A DNA stretch of 37,730 nt. It comes from Bacteroidales bacterium (GTDB taxonomy: Bacteria > Bacteroidota > Bacteroidia > Bacteroidales > JAADJA01). The notes beneath the pieces were generated by a model that had not been told where the DNA came from, did no database searches, and saw nothing but the letters and a program-made list of their open reading frames with translations. The stretch covers positions 1-37,730 of the forward strand of contig JALSSR010000222.1 in the NCBI GenBank assembly GCA_026984135.1, in the 5' to 3' direction. Shown in pieces: positions 1 through 7,365 of this stretch. The first letter of the stretch is position 1. Each line of letters opens with the position of its first letter. The position numbers were made by a program, and so were the translations under genes.

Positions 1-194
1 TTTGCTCCCTCTTGTCAAGAGTCTGTAAACTTGGGTGTTGCGTCATAAGAAATTTTTAATTAATATATTCATAAATACAATTGTTAGCTAACGTCTGTGT
101 AAAATTACCTAATTACTTTTATTTCTGCATTGGAAAATCGAAATGGTACGCTTACTCCAATAATATGGGGAGTATAACGTACTTTTTCCGTTTT

Positions 195-1313
195 TTAACT
201 GCTATTTTCATATATGCTGTCCAATGGATTTTTAAACTTCATAAAATCAGTTTTTGCAACATGTGTATAAATTTCTGTTGTCTTTGAGCTATTATGACCC
301 AAAAATTCTTGTATATATCTTAAATCAGTTCCTTGTTCCAAATGATGCGTAGCAAATGAATGGCGTAACATATGAGGAGTTATATTCCTTTTAATTCCTG
401 CATTTTTAGCCGAACTCTTTACCACTTTCAATATACTTTCAGCACTATATTGCCCTCCATTTTGTCCTTCTATTACCCACTCTTTCGGTTTATAAATTTT
501 ATAATATTCTCTTAAAAGATTAAGCATATGCTTTGAAAGTCCCACATAGCGGTCTTTATTCCCTTTAGCCTGCCGTACTTTTATCAACATTTGCCCCGAA
601 AGAATATCCGATATTTTCAGATTAATTAACTCGCTTCTTCTTAACCCCGCCGAATATAAAAGGCTTATTATACACTTGTGTTTCAAGTTTTTTGTAACAT
701 CTATCATCTGTTTTATCTCATTAACGGATAAAACATTAGGCATATTCTTTTTCTTTATCGGACGTTTAATATCTATATACAATTTTTCCCTTCCCAAAAC
801 CTTGTCGTAATAAAACTTAATTGCATTGATGCGCTGATTTTGTTGACTTGGTGAGATGTTTTTTTCTCTGATTAATTGCAAAATATATTTATTGATTTCA
901 TTTGCCGTTATACTATCTAAGTTTCTGTTTGGAAAATGTCTTATAAAATCTTCAAAGTAGTTGATATAGGTTTCTTTTGTGCTTTTGCTATACCTTCTTT
1001 GATCAAGGTTATCAATATATGATTGAGGAATCTTTACTTTTGTTTTTATCGTTTTTTGCGTACCTTTATTTTTCTTTGAATTTTTTATTAATGAATAGTC
1101 TATGTAGGCTACATCTTTAAGTGTATCAAACACTTGTGATAAAACAAAATCTGTTTCCATTATATACCAGAACTTTTTGCTTTGGCTCCAGTGTATCCCG
1201 TTTATTTTTTTTACTTTATCAATCAATGACCTATCATACACAAAATGTAAAGCAATAATTTTCGCTCCCTTGTGCGTATCGAATTTCAATGATATTTCAG
1301 GTTTTGTTGTCAA
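195..1313 (-). CDS. Tyrosine recombinase (phage integrase family)
   Basis: Site-specific DNA recombinase of 372 aa. The catalytic set is visible: Arg225 in GLRRSE, Lys250, the HxxR box His314/Arg317, His340 in LGH and the nucleophile Tyr349. Residues about 95-180 form the SAM-like core-binding domain. Residues 1-80 form an extra N-terminal domain with an HW...FWYI motif, seen in many Bacteroidota integrases. The start at 1313 is a TTG. It lies about 20 nt downstream of a minus-strand TATATTTG box (1334-1341), and no in-frame ATG is close by, so the TTG start is plausible but not certain. The insertion helix typical of integron integrases is not visible. No partner excisionase or phage gene is present, so its substrate is unknown. 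It could be a relic of a mobile element or a chromosomal inversion enzyme. Confidence 0.9.
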   Translation of the reverse strand: MTTKPEISLKFDTHKGAKIIALHFVYDRSLIDKVKKINGIHWSQSKKFWYIMETDFVLSQVFDTLKDVAYIDYSLIKNSKKNKGTQKTIKTKVKIPQSYIDNLDQRRYSKSTKETYINYFEDFIRHFPNRNLDSITANEINKYILQLIREKNISPSQQNQRINAIKFYYDKVLGREKLYIDIKRPIKKKNMPNVLSVNEIKQMIDVTKNLKHKCIISLLYSAGLRRSELINLKISDILSGQMLIKVRQAKGNKDRYVGLSKHMLNLLREYYKIYKPKEWVIEGQNGGQYSAESILKVVKSSAKNAGIKRNITPHMLRHSFATHHLEQGTDLRYIQEFLGHNSSKTTEIYTHVAKTDFMKFKNPLDSIYENSS

Positions 1314-1333
1314 AATGTTTTGTTTCGGACTTG

Positions 1334-1341
1334 CAAATATA
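1334..1341 (-). promoter_or_regulatory. -7 promoter box of the recombinase gene
   Basis: TATATTTG read on the minus strand matches the Bacteroidota TAnnTTTG box. It predicts a leader of roughly 15 nt before the TTG start at 1313. A TTTTG lies 17 nt upstream, a slightly short spacing for a -33 element. Confidence 0.5.
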
Positions 1342-1403
1342 AGAAAATTTTATTTCAACAAAATAAAAACAAACATTTTATCAGTTAGCTATTATTTGAT
1401 TTA

Positions 1404-1411
1404 TATCTTTG
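1404..1411 (+). promoter_or_regulatory. -7 promoter box of the TlpA-like gene
   Basis: TATCTTTG matches TAnnTTTG, 26 nt before the ATG at 1437. The -33 element is weak. With the box at 1334-1341 it makes the 123-bp gap a divergent promoter region. Confidence 0.55.
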
Positions 1412-1436
1412 CATCCTAATATTTAAATTATTTAAT

Positions 1437-2570
1437 ATGAAAAAATTATTTGCGGTTTTAATATCACTCGTTGTTTTGGCTTCGTGCAATAATAACAACG
1501 AAAACAAAAAAGCTAACACAACTACATCTAAAAATGATAATTATACTATCAGAGGAACCATTTCCGGTGATTTCTCGGGAACCGTATATCTGAAAAAACG
1601 CGGTGACGGAGAATGGATTTTGTTGGATTCCACGCAGGCTCAAAACAGCACTTTCAAATTTGAAGGAACTATGAATGATCCTGAGATCTATTATATTCAG
1701 TTGGAAGGAAATCGTCAATATGTTAGGTTTTTTGCCGAAAATTCGGAAATTGACATAAAAATAAATCAGGAAGATATGAGAAACCCGGAAGTGACGGGTT
1801 CCAAGTCGAACAAAGAGTTCAACGATTTTAACGATCAATCTGCATCCTTTGAAGAGCAACTTAATATGATGTGGGAAAATATGAAAAAAGCAAAAAATGC
1901 CGGTGATGATGCCACTGCCAAAATGTGGGAAAAGAAACTGGACAGTGTTGATGCTTTAAGACAGCAATATGCCCTTGATTATGCAATGAAAAACAATAAA
2001 TCGGTAGTTTCGGCCTTTGTTGTCTATCTCAATTCGTACAGCTACGACGAAAATCAACTGGAGAAGGTTCTGAATAATTTTGACCCGTCAGTAACAAAAT
2101 CGGAATATGCCAAAAAACTTCAGGAAAGGGTGGATGTACTCAAGAAAGTTGCAATAGGAAAAAAGGCCACCGACTTTACAATGAACGACCCGGACGGTAA
2201 TCCGGTTACACTTTCGTCGCTTTACGGCAATTATCTGCTCATTGATTTCTGGGCATCATGGTGTAGTCCCTGCCGTGCCGAAAATCCCAATCTCGTTGCA
2301 ACATATAACAAATATCACAAAAAAGGTTTTAACATTCTCGGAGTCTCCTTCGACAAGGATAAAAAAAACTGGCTGAAAGCGGTTAATGACGACCATTTGA
2401 CCTGGAAACATGTTTCCGACCTGAAAGGCTGGGGTAATGCAGCCGGCAAACTGTACGGCGTAAGCGCCATCCCGTCAAACGTCCTCCTCGACCCCGACGG
2501 TACCATTATTGCCAAAGGGCTTCGCGGTGACGACCTGAACAATAAGCTGAAAGAGATTTTCGGAGAGTAA
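1437..2570 (+). CDS. Thioredoxin-like lipoprotein with DUF4369 (TlpA family)
   Basis: Predicted periplasmic or outer-membrane-anchored thiol-disulfide oxidoreductase of 377 aa. A lipoprotein signal ends in VLASC (lipidated Cys17) and is followed by an Asn/Lys-rich linker. Residues about 36-120 form a DUF4369 beta domain and 130-235 a helical linker. Residues about 238-377 are an AhpC/TlpA-type thioredoxin fold with WCSPC (Cys276/Cys279) and the cis-proline in AIPSN (Pro346). Proteins of this architecture are numerous in Bacteroidota, where reduction of envelope thiols is the usual inference; the specific substrate is unknown. It is monocistronic. Its stop lies 2 bp from the stop of the convergent ATPase gene, leaving no room for a separate terminator. 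Confidence 0.9.
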   Translation: MKKLFAVLISLVVLASCNNNNENKKANTTTSKNDNYTIRGTISGDFSGTVYLKKRGDGEWILLDSTQAQNSTFKFEGTMNDPEIYYIQLEGNRQYVRFFAENSEIDIKINQEDMRNPEVTGSKSNKEFNDFNDQSASFEEQLNMMWENMKKAKNAGDDATAKMWEKKLDSVDALRQQYALDYAMKNNKSVVSAFVVYLNSYSYDENQLEKVLNNFDPSVTKSEYAKKLQERVDVLKKVAIGKKATDFTMNDPDGNPVTLSSLYGNYLLIDFWASWCSPCRAENPNLVATYNKYHKKGFNILGVSFDKDKKNWLKAVNDDHLTWKHVSDLKGWGNAAGKLYGVSAIPSNVLLDPDGTIIAKGLRGDDLNNKLKEIFGE

Positions 2571-2572
2571 AA

Positions 2573-3835
2573 CTATTTAACTTCCCAGGGCCATAAGTGT
2601 TCTATACCCTTATAGCCTGAAAATTTTATTTCATCAAGGGAAACCACATACTTTCTAAAATTATCTTTTACAAGTAATAAATTTGAATATTCTCTGTCAA
2701 TTGTGGATTTATCATTCATTACATAAGAAACTTGAAAATATTTTGTTTCTTCTCCCTTCTCAGCTACGAAATCTATTTCTTTTCCATTAATTATTCCGAC
2801 TGAAACTTTATAACCTGAAATCCTAAGTTGTAAATATATAAAATTTTCAAGATTATATCCAATGTCAAAAGGATAATAACCGGATAGATAATTTTTAAAT
2901 GCCAAATCATTAAGATAATATTTCCGTTGACCCGACAATTTTTCCTTTCCCCTTAATTGATATCGGGATGCTTCGTGAATCAAAAAAGTATCTTTCAAAT
3001 ATGAAACATAGGTTGATAATGTTTCATAATTTGTCTTCCGCAACTTGCTTTTGAAATATTTTACCAAACTTGTAAGTGAAGTAAGATTACCTGCATTAGC
3101 TATCAAAAATCCGAAAATATCTTCAAGTAATTGTACATCCTTAATTTTATATCTCTCAACTATATCACGTAAAATAATAGTATTTTTCAAACTTTCAACA
3201 TAGTGCCGTTTTATTTCTTCACCTTCCAAATGAAGCATTTCCGGCAATCCTCCCGTTTTCAAATACTTAATAAAATTATCTCTGTTTATATCCGATTTTT
3301 TGTAGTTGCAATATTCATGAAAACTAAAAGGAAAAACATGGAACTCAACAAATCTGCCTGATAATTGAGTTGCCAACTCACCTGAAAGTAGTTTTGAATT
3401 TGAACCCGTAATAAAAAGCTCATAATCATTTGTAAAATCCTGAGAATAAGAATTTACAAATTTTTCCCACGATTCAACATTCTGTATCTCATCCAAAAAA
3501 ATATATATTTTTCCTTCAGGTTTTATTTCCGATTTATAAAACATAAACAAGGTATCAAGGTCCGTGGCACTCCTTATTTTGTCAAAACCTATAAACTCAT
3601 TATTAAAATAGAAAACATTTTTAGGATTAACTCTTTTTTCTTCTATGAGCAATTTTATAATCTGCCGCAAAAGATAACTTTTTCCCGTACGACGTTGACC
3701 GACAAGAACCTTAATTAACCTGTTATCAAGATAATTAACAATATTATTCAGATATTCATTTCGTTGAAAACCAATGGGAAACAGATTTCCATCCCAACAA
3801 TTATATCTTCTTAAATTATCAAAAATTTGCTGCAT
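2573..3835 (-). CDS. AAA_14/DUF4143 family ATPase
   Basis: A 420-aa protein with an N-terminal AAA domain: Walker A GQRRTGKS (46-53), Walker B IYIFLDEIQ (about 110-118) and a sensor-like TGSNSKLL. The C-terminal half matches the DUF4143 layout: a winged-helix-like region, then a restriction-endonuclease-like stretch with KEIDFVAEKG. Such ATPases are abundant in Bacteroidota and archaea. They are often found alone, vary strongly between strains, and have no agreed function. The gene is visibly richer in A+T than lutB upstream, consistent with transfer. It ends 2 bp from the convergent tlpA-like stop and has its own promoter box at 3864-3871, so it is probably a single-gene unit. Confidence 0.88.
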   Translation of the reverse strand: MQQIFDNLRRYNCWDGNLFPIGFQRNEYLNNIVNYLDNRLIKVLVGQRRTGKSYLLRQIIKLLIEEKRVNPKNVFYFNNEFIGFDKIRSATDLDTLFMFYKSEIKPEGKIYIFLDEIQNVESWEKFVNSYSQDFTNDYELFITGSNSKLLSGELATQLSGRFVEFHVFPFSFHEYCNYKKSDINRDNFIKYLKTGGLPEMLHLEGEEIKRHYVESLKNTIILRDIVERYKIKDVQLLEDIFGFLIANAGNLTSLTSLVKYFKSKLRKTNYETLSTYVSYLKDTFLIHEASRYQLRGKEKLSGQRKYYLNDLAFKNYLSGYYPFDIGYNLENFIYLQLRISGYKVSVGIINGKEIDFVAEKGEETKYFQVSYVMNDKSTIDREYSNLLLVKDNFRKYVVSLDEIKFSGYKGIEHLWPWEVK

Positions 3836-3863
3836 TTTATTTCAGGTATATCTTATACTTCTG

Positions 3864-3871
3864 CAAAGATA
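3864..3871 (-). promoter_or_regulatory. -7 promoter box of the DUF4143 ATPase gene
   Basis: TATCTTTG on the minus strand, 28 nt upstream of the ATG at 3835, fits the Bacteroidota -7 consensus. No good -33 box is seen. Confidence 0.5.
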
Positions 3872-3938
3872 TAAAAAAATTCAAATATAATTTAATATAT
3901 CTTAATTATTACAGTTTTTTCAAATGTATTTGAAATTA

Positions 3939-5318
3939 TTACAACGGATTATTCTCAATCCACATCTCACGGAATGATTTTGGAGCTACCTTGGGTACTT
4001 CACGTCGCGGACCCCATACCTTTTTGAAAAAAGTTCTAAGTACAAAGTTTTTATAACTTGCTTTGAAGAAATCCATTCTTTTCCTTTTCATCATTGTCTT
4101 TGTCCAGGCACCGACCATTAATTTATCCATCTTACCCATATATCCCTCTTTTACAATATCACTTCGGTTATAAAGCAAAAGTTCATGAATGGGTATTTTC
4201 ACCGGACACACTTCCGTACATGCACCGCAAAGCGATGATGCAAAACAGAGATGTTTATATTCGTCCATTCCCTTAAGAAAAGGTGTTATTACAGAGCCGA
4301 TAGGTCCGCTGTATGTTGTTCCGTAAGTATGTCCTCCAATATTTTTATAAACGGGACACGCATTCAAGCAGGCACCGCATCTGATACAGGAAAGAGCTAC
4401 CCTTTGAATATCTTTTTTCAATAATTCCGACCTGTTATTTTCAAGAAGTACAAGATACATTTCTTCCGGTCCGTCACTCTCTCCTTCTTTTTTAGGACCT
4501 GAAATTATTGAATTGTACACCGTCATATTTTGTCCCGTGCCGTGTGTTGCCAGTAAAGGCCAGAATAAATCAAGATCGGTTATTGAAGGAATTAATTTTT
4601 CAATTCCAACGATGGCAATATGTACCCTGGGAAATGACATTGACATCAGCCCGTTTCCTTCATTTTCCGTAATACATACGGAACCCGTATCGGCAATCAA
4701 AAAGTTACCGCCTGTTATTCCTATATCGGCATTAATAAACTTATCTCTCAATTTTTCTCTAACGAAACCTGTCAGTTCTTCCGGAGTACTCTTTTCCGGA
4801 GTGTTGAATTTTTCGTGAAAGAGCTCCGCAATATCCTCTTTCGATTTGTGCATTGCAGGTGTCACAATGTGATAAGGCTTCTCGCCGGCCACCTGAACAA
4901 TATATTCTCCCAGGTCGGTCTCTACAACTTCTATTTTCTCTTTTTCCAGAGCATCGTTTATTTCTATCTCCTCGGTTGTCATTGACTTGGACTTGACCAC
5001 ATGCTTTCCATCATATTTTTTTATAACGGAAAGTATCTCTTTCACAGCCTCGTCACCATCGGTAGCCCAAATTATCTTTCCACCGTTATTCTCAAAGTTG
5101 GCAGCAAATTCAATAAGATACTTATCCAGTTCATTTACAACCTTATGTTTAATTGCTGCAGCACGCTCACGTGCAAGCTCCAGATTATCGTACTGTTTTT
5201 TACCTTTTTCAACTGCAGCATAATATTTCGACATATTGAACCTGATCTTGCTCCGATGCTCAAGATCGAAAGCCTTTTTCTCAGAGTCCTTTATGAATTT
5301 TTGGTATGTGTGCTGCAT
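3939..5318 (-). CDS. lutB: LutB-like iron-sulfur protein (L-lactate oxidation complex)
   Basis: A 459-aa cytoplasmic iron-sulfur protein. Residues about 70-300 form the LUD (DUF162) domain, with ITGGNFLIADTGS and THGTGQN. Two ferredoxin-type [4Fe-4S] motifs follow, CIRCGACLNACP (311-322) and Cys358/364/367/371 in CGACTEVCPV, then a basic C-terminal tail. In characterised LutABC complexes this subunit transfers electrons during L-lactate to pyruvate oxidation. No lutA or lutC lies next to it here, so it may work with distant partners. It follows rpiB by 23 nt on the same strand and probably shares its promoter. The family assignment is firm; lactate as substrate is inference. Confidence 0.9.
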   Translation of the reverse strand: MQHTYQKFIKDSEKKAFDLEHRSKIRFNMSKYYAAVEKGKKQYDNLELARERAAAIKHKVVNELDKYLIEFAANFENNGGKIIWATDGDEAVKEILSVIKKYDGKHVVKSKSMTTEEIEINDALEKEKIEVVETDLGEYIVQVAGEKPYHIVTPAMHKSKEDIAELFHEKFNTPEKSTPEELTGFVREKLRDKFINADIGITGGNFLIADTGSVCITENEGNGLMSMSFPRVHIAIVGIEKLIPSITDLDLFWPLLATHGTGQNMTVYNSIISGPKKEGESDGPEEMYLVLLENNRSELLKKDIQRVALSCIRCGACLNACPVYKNIGGHTYGTTYSGPIGSVITPFLKGMDEYKHLCFASSLCGACTEVCPVKIPIHELLLYNRSDIVKEGYMGKMDKLMVGAWTKTMMKRKRMDFFKASYKNFVLRTFFKKVWGPRREVPKVAPKSFREMWIENNPL

Positions 5319-5341
5319 TGTTACTTTATTATTTTTTCATT

Positions 5342-5833
5342 TTATAAAAGATTTGAAATATCACTATTTACATCTTCAAATGAAAGATCCGAAATAGGAA
5401 TTTTATCAATTCTCCTTTTATGTCGTCCTCCTTCAAACTTTGTATTAAAAAAAATCTTAACCATCTCTACGGCGGTGTCAAAATTAATAAATCTACCGGG
5501 CAAAGCAATAATATTTGCGTCGTTATGTTGTCTCGACAGTTTTGCCTGCTCCAAATCCCAGCATAAAGCAGATCTTATTTCGGGATGCTTGTTGGCGGTC
5601 ATATTTGCTCCCTGTCCGCTACCGCAAATAACTATTCCGCGTTCAAATTCACCATTATTGACTGAGCTTGCAACAGGATGAATAAAATCCGGATAGTCAA
5701 CACTATCCTCGGAATATGTTCCGTAATCTTTAAATTCAAATCCTTCAACAGAAAGAGTTTCAATTAGATATTGTTTCAATTTATAACCCGCATGGTCCGA
5801 ACCAATGGGAATAATATTACTTTTTTCGCTCAT
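5342..5833 (-). CDS. rpiB: Ribose-5-phosphate isomerase B
   Basis: Interconverts ribose 5-phosphate and ribulose 5-phosphate in the non-oxidative pentose phosphate pathway. The RpiB/LacAB signature is clear: GSDHAG near the N-terminus, CGSGQGANMTANK with the catalytic Cys, then RQHNDANIIALPGR. From the ATG at 5833 the protein has 163 aa, slightly longer than the usual 145-150. An upstream TTG at 5857 would start inside the predicted -7 box (5855-5862) and is rejected. The leader carries YTGTTAA-type repeats shared with the nadA control region. lutB follows on the same transcript. Confidence 0.93.
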   Translation of the reverse strand: MSEKSNIIPIGSDHAGYKLKQYLIETLSVEGFEFKDYGTYSEDSVDYPDFIHPVASSVNNGEFERGIVICGSGQGANMTANKHPEIRSALCWDLEQAKLSRQHNDANIIALPGRFINFDTAVEMVKIFFNTKFEGGRHKRRIDKIPISDLSFEDVNSDISNLL

Positions 5834-5854
5834 GTTAACAACTTTAACAGGAAA

Positions 5855-5862
5855 CAAAAATA
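5855..5862 (-). promoter_or_regulatory. -7 promoter box of rpiB-lutB
   Basis: TATTTTTG on the minus strand matches TAnnTTTG and predicts a leader of about 15 nt before the ATG at 5833. This decides the rpiB start. Confidence 0.55.
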
Positions 5863-5986
5863 GTTATAAATTATATATATCTATAAATTAATGAATTATT
5901 TAAAAAAAGTATTTATATTTTTTCAGTTATAATGCTTTAAATCAAAAAAATAATAGTTTTTAACATCATATATGTTAATATCTGTT

Positions 5987-5994
5987 TACCTTTG
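5987..5994 (+). promoter_or_regulatory. Candidate -7 box for nadA (long leader)
   Basis: TACCTTTG matches TAnnTTTG. It is 340 nt upstream of the nadA ATG, and no exact match lies closer (TATCTTTT at 6321-6328 is one base off and too near the start). Confidence 0.35.
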
Positions 5995-6333
5995 TTACTA
6001 ATTTTTAAAAAGCATTTGAGATATTAACAATGGCACGATAAAATTAGTTTTTGCAAAAGTTAACGCTTATTTTTAACAATTTTTAAGGTGTATATCAACA
6101 AAAAAAAGTATGAAAATAAGCAAAATTTTATCATTAAAAACGTTGTTAACATAATGTTAAAATCTATATAAACGGTTAATTTATAATACTAAATTATGTT
6201 GAATTTGTGTTAATAATATTTCATAGATGAAAAAGTCAAGTGAACGACGGTATTTTTATTCACACAATTAACAGGAACATGATAATAACATTAAATTTTT
6301 AAATAAAAATATAATAATAATATCTTTTAAAAA

Positions 6334-7314
6334 ATGATTTCAAAAAGCGATAATTCAAAACCGGTTACTTTTACAAACGAAGAGTTGATTGAAAGGATTT
6401 TTGAACTTAAAAAACAAAAAAATGCGGTTTTGCTTGCACATTATTACCAAATACCCGAAATACAGGATATCGCCGATTATGTTGGCGACAGCCTGGGTCT
6501 CTCACAAAATGCCTCTAAGAGCAAGGCCGATATTATTGTTTTTGCCGGCGTTCATTTTATGGCCGAAACTGCAAAGATACTCAATCCCGGTACAAAAGTA
6601 CTGCTTCCCGATCTCGAAGCCGGTTGTTCGCTGGCCGATTCCTGTCCAAAGGACGATTTTGCGGAATTTAAGGCAAAGTATCCCGATCATAAAGTTATTT
6701 CCTACATAAATTGTACTGCGGATATAAAAACCATGTCGGATGTTATTTGTACTTCGGGTAATGCAAAAGAAATTGTGGAATCTTTCTCCGAAGAGGAAAA
6801 GATAATTTTTGCTCCTGATAAAAATCTCGGAGGATATATAAATAACATTACCGGCAGAAATATGGTGCTGTGGGACGGTACATGTGAGGTTCACGATATT
6901 CTTTCTACCGAGGCTGTTATAAACCTGAAAATGGAAAATCCCGATGCAAAGGTTATTGCTCACCCGGAATGCAAGGCACAGGTTTTGGAGCTTGCCGACT
7001 TTGTGGGCTCCACAACTGCAATGTTGAAATTTACTATGAAAGACCCGTCGAAAAAATATATTGTTGCCACGGAAACGGGAATATTGCACGAAATGCAAAA
7101 AAATTCGCCGGATAAGGAATTTTTAATTGTGGCAACCGACGAAACCTGTTCCTGCAACGATTGTCCTTATATGAAAAAGATAACACTCGGAAAAATTTAT
7201 TTGAGTTTGAAAAATGAAACCCCTGAAATAATATTATCCGAAGATGTTATTAAAAAAGCGGAAATACCCATAAAAAGAATGTTGGATATTTCGAGGAAAA
7301 TGAATTTGTTATAA
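6334..7314 (+). CDS. nadA: Quinolinate synthase NadA
   Basis: [4Fe-4S] enzyme condensing iminoaspartate with dihydroxyacetone phosphate to quinolinate in de novo NAD synthesis; 326 aa, normal for the family. The internally repeated fold is recognisable from LLAHYYQIPEIQDIADYVGDS onward. The three conserved cluster ligands are likely Cys98 (EAGCSLAD), Cys184 (WDGTCEVH) and Cys277 of CSCNDCPYM. nadB and nadC are not nearby. The ATG at 6334 starts the conserved N-terminal helix region. The long upstream region with two palindromes suggests transcriptional control. Confidence 0.96.
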   Translation: MISKSDNSKPVTFTNEELIERIFELKKQKNAVLLAHYYQIPEIQDIADYVGDSLGLSQNASKSKADIIVFAGVHFMAETAKILNPGTKVLLPDLEAGCSLADSCPKDDFAEFKAKYPDHKVISYINCTADIKTMSDVICTSGNAKEIVESFSEEEKIIFAPDKNLGGYINNITGRNMVLWDGTCEVHDILSTEAVINLKMENPDAKVIAHPECKAQVLELADFVGSTTAMLKFTMKDPSKKYIVATETGILHEMQKNSPDKEFLIVATDETCSCNDCPYMKKITLGKIYLSLKNETPEIILSEDVIKKAEIPIKRMLDISRKMNLL

Positions 7315-7365
7315 AAATTATGACAAAACAGGCTAAATATCAATGAAATACAAAATTATAAACAG

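Larger units (their letters stand above)
5834..6333. promoter_or_regulatory. rpiB/nadA intergenic control region rich in TGTTAA/TTAACA
   Basis: A 500-bp, very A+T-rich gap between divergent rpiB and nadA with no plausible gene. Hand count gives 12 TGTTAA or TTAACA hexamers starting at 5833, 5835, 5844, 5960, 5973, 6024, 6073, 6144, 6146, 6155, 6208 and 6268 (the first straddles the rpiB ATG). Two perfect palindromes are built from the same half-site TTAACAT/ATGTTAA: 5960-5978 (5-nt spacer) and 6146-6160 (1-nt spacer). A TACCTTTG -7 box at 5987-5994 lies just after the first palindrome, which would place the operator within the promoter and give nadA a leader of about 330 nt. The regulator is not identifiable from sequence. 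Confidence 0.6.

Noticed and set aside
195-1313. Integron integrase with an attachment-site array
   Set aside because: The extra helix of IntI between the second and third catalytic boxes is not seen and no attC-like array is recognisable in the 194 bp to its left.
5001-5681. A 226-codon plus-strand reading frame across lutB and rpiB
   Set aside because: It is antisense to two genes with clear family motifs and its translation has no recognisable features.
6257-6265. DnaA box TTATTCACA, possible replication origin
   Set aside because: Only one match, with no cluster of boxes and no dnaA or gid genes nearby.
5987-6333. A nadA riboswitch in the long leader
   Set aside because: I could not build a convincing conserved fold; known NAD+-sensing motifs are not described in this group, and the palindromes fit DNA operators better.
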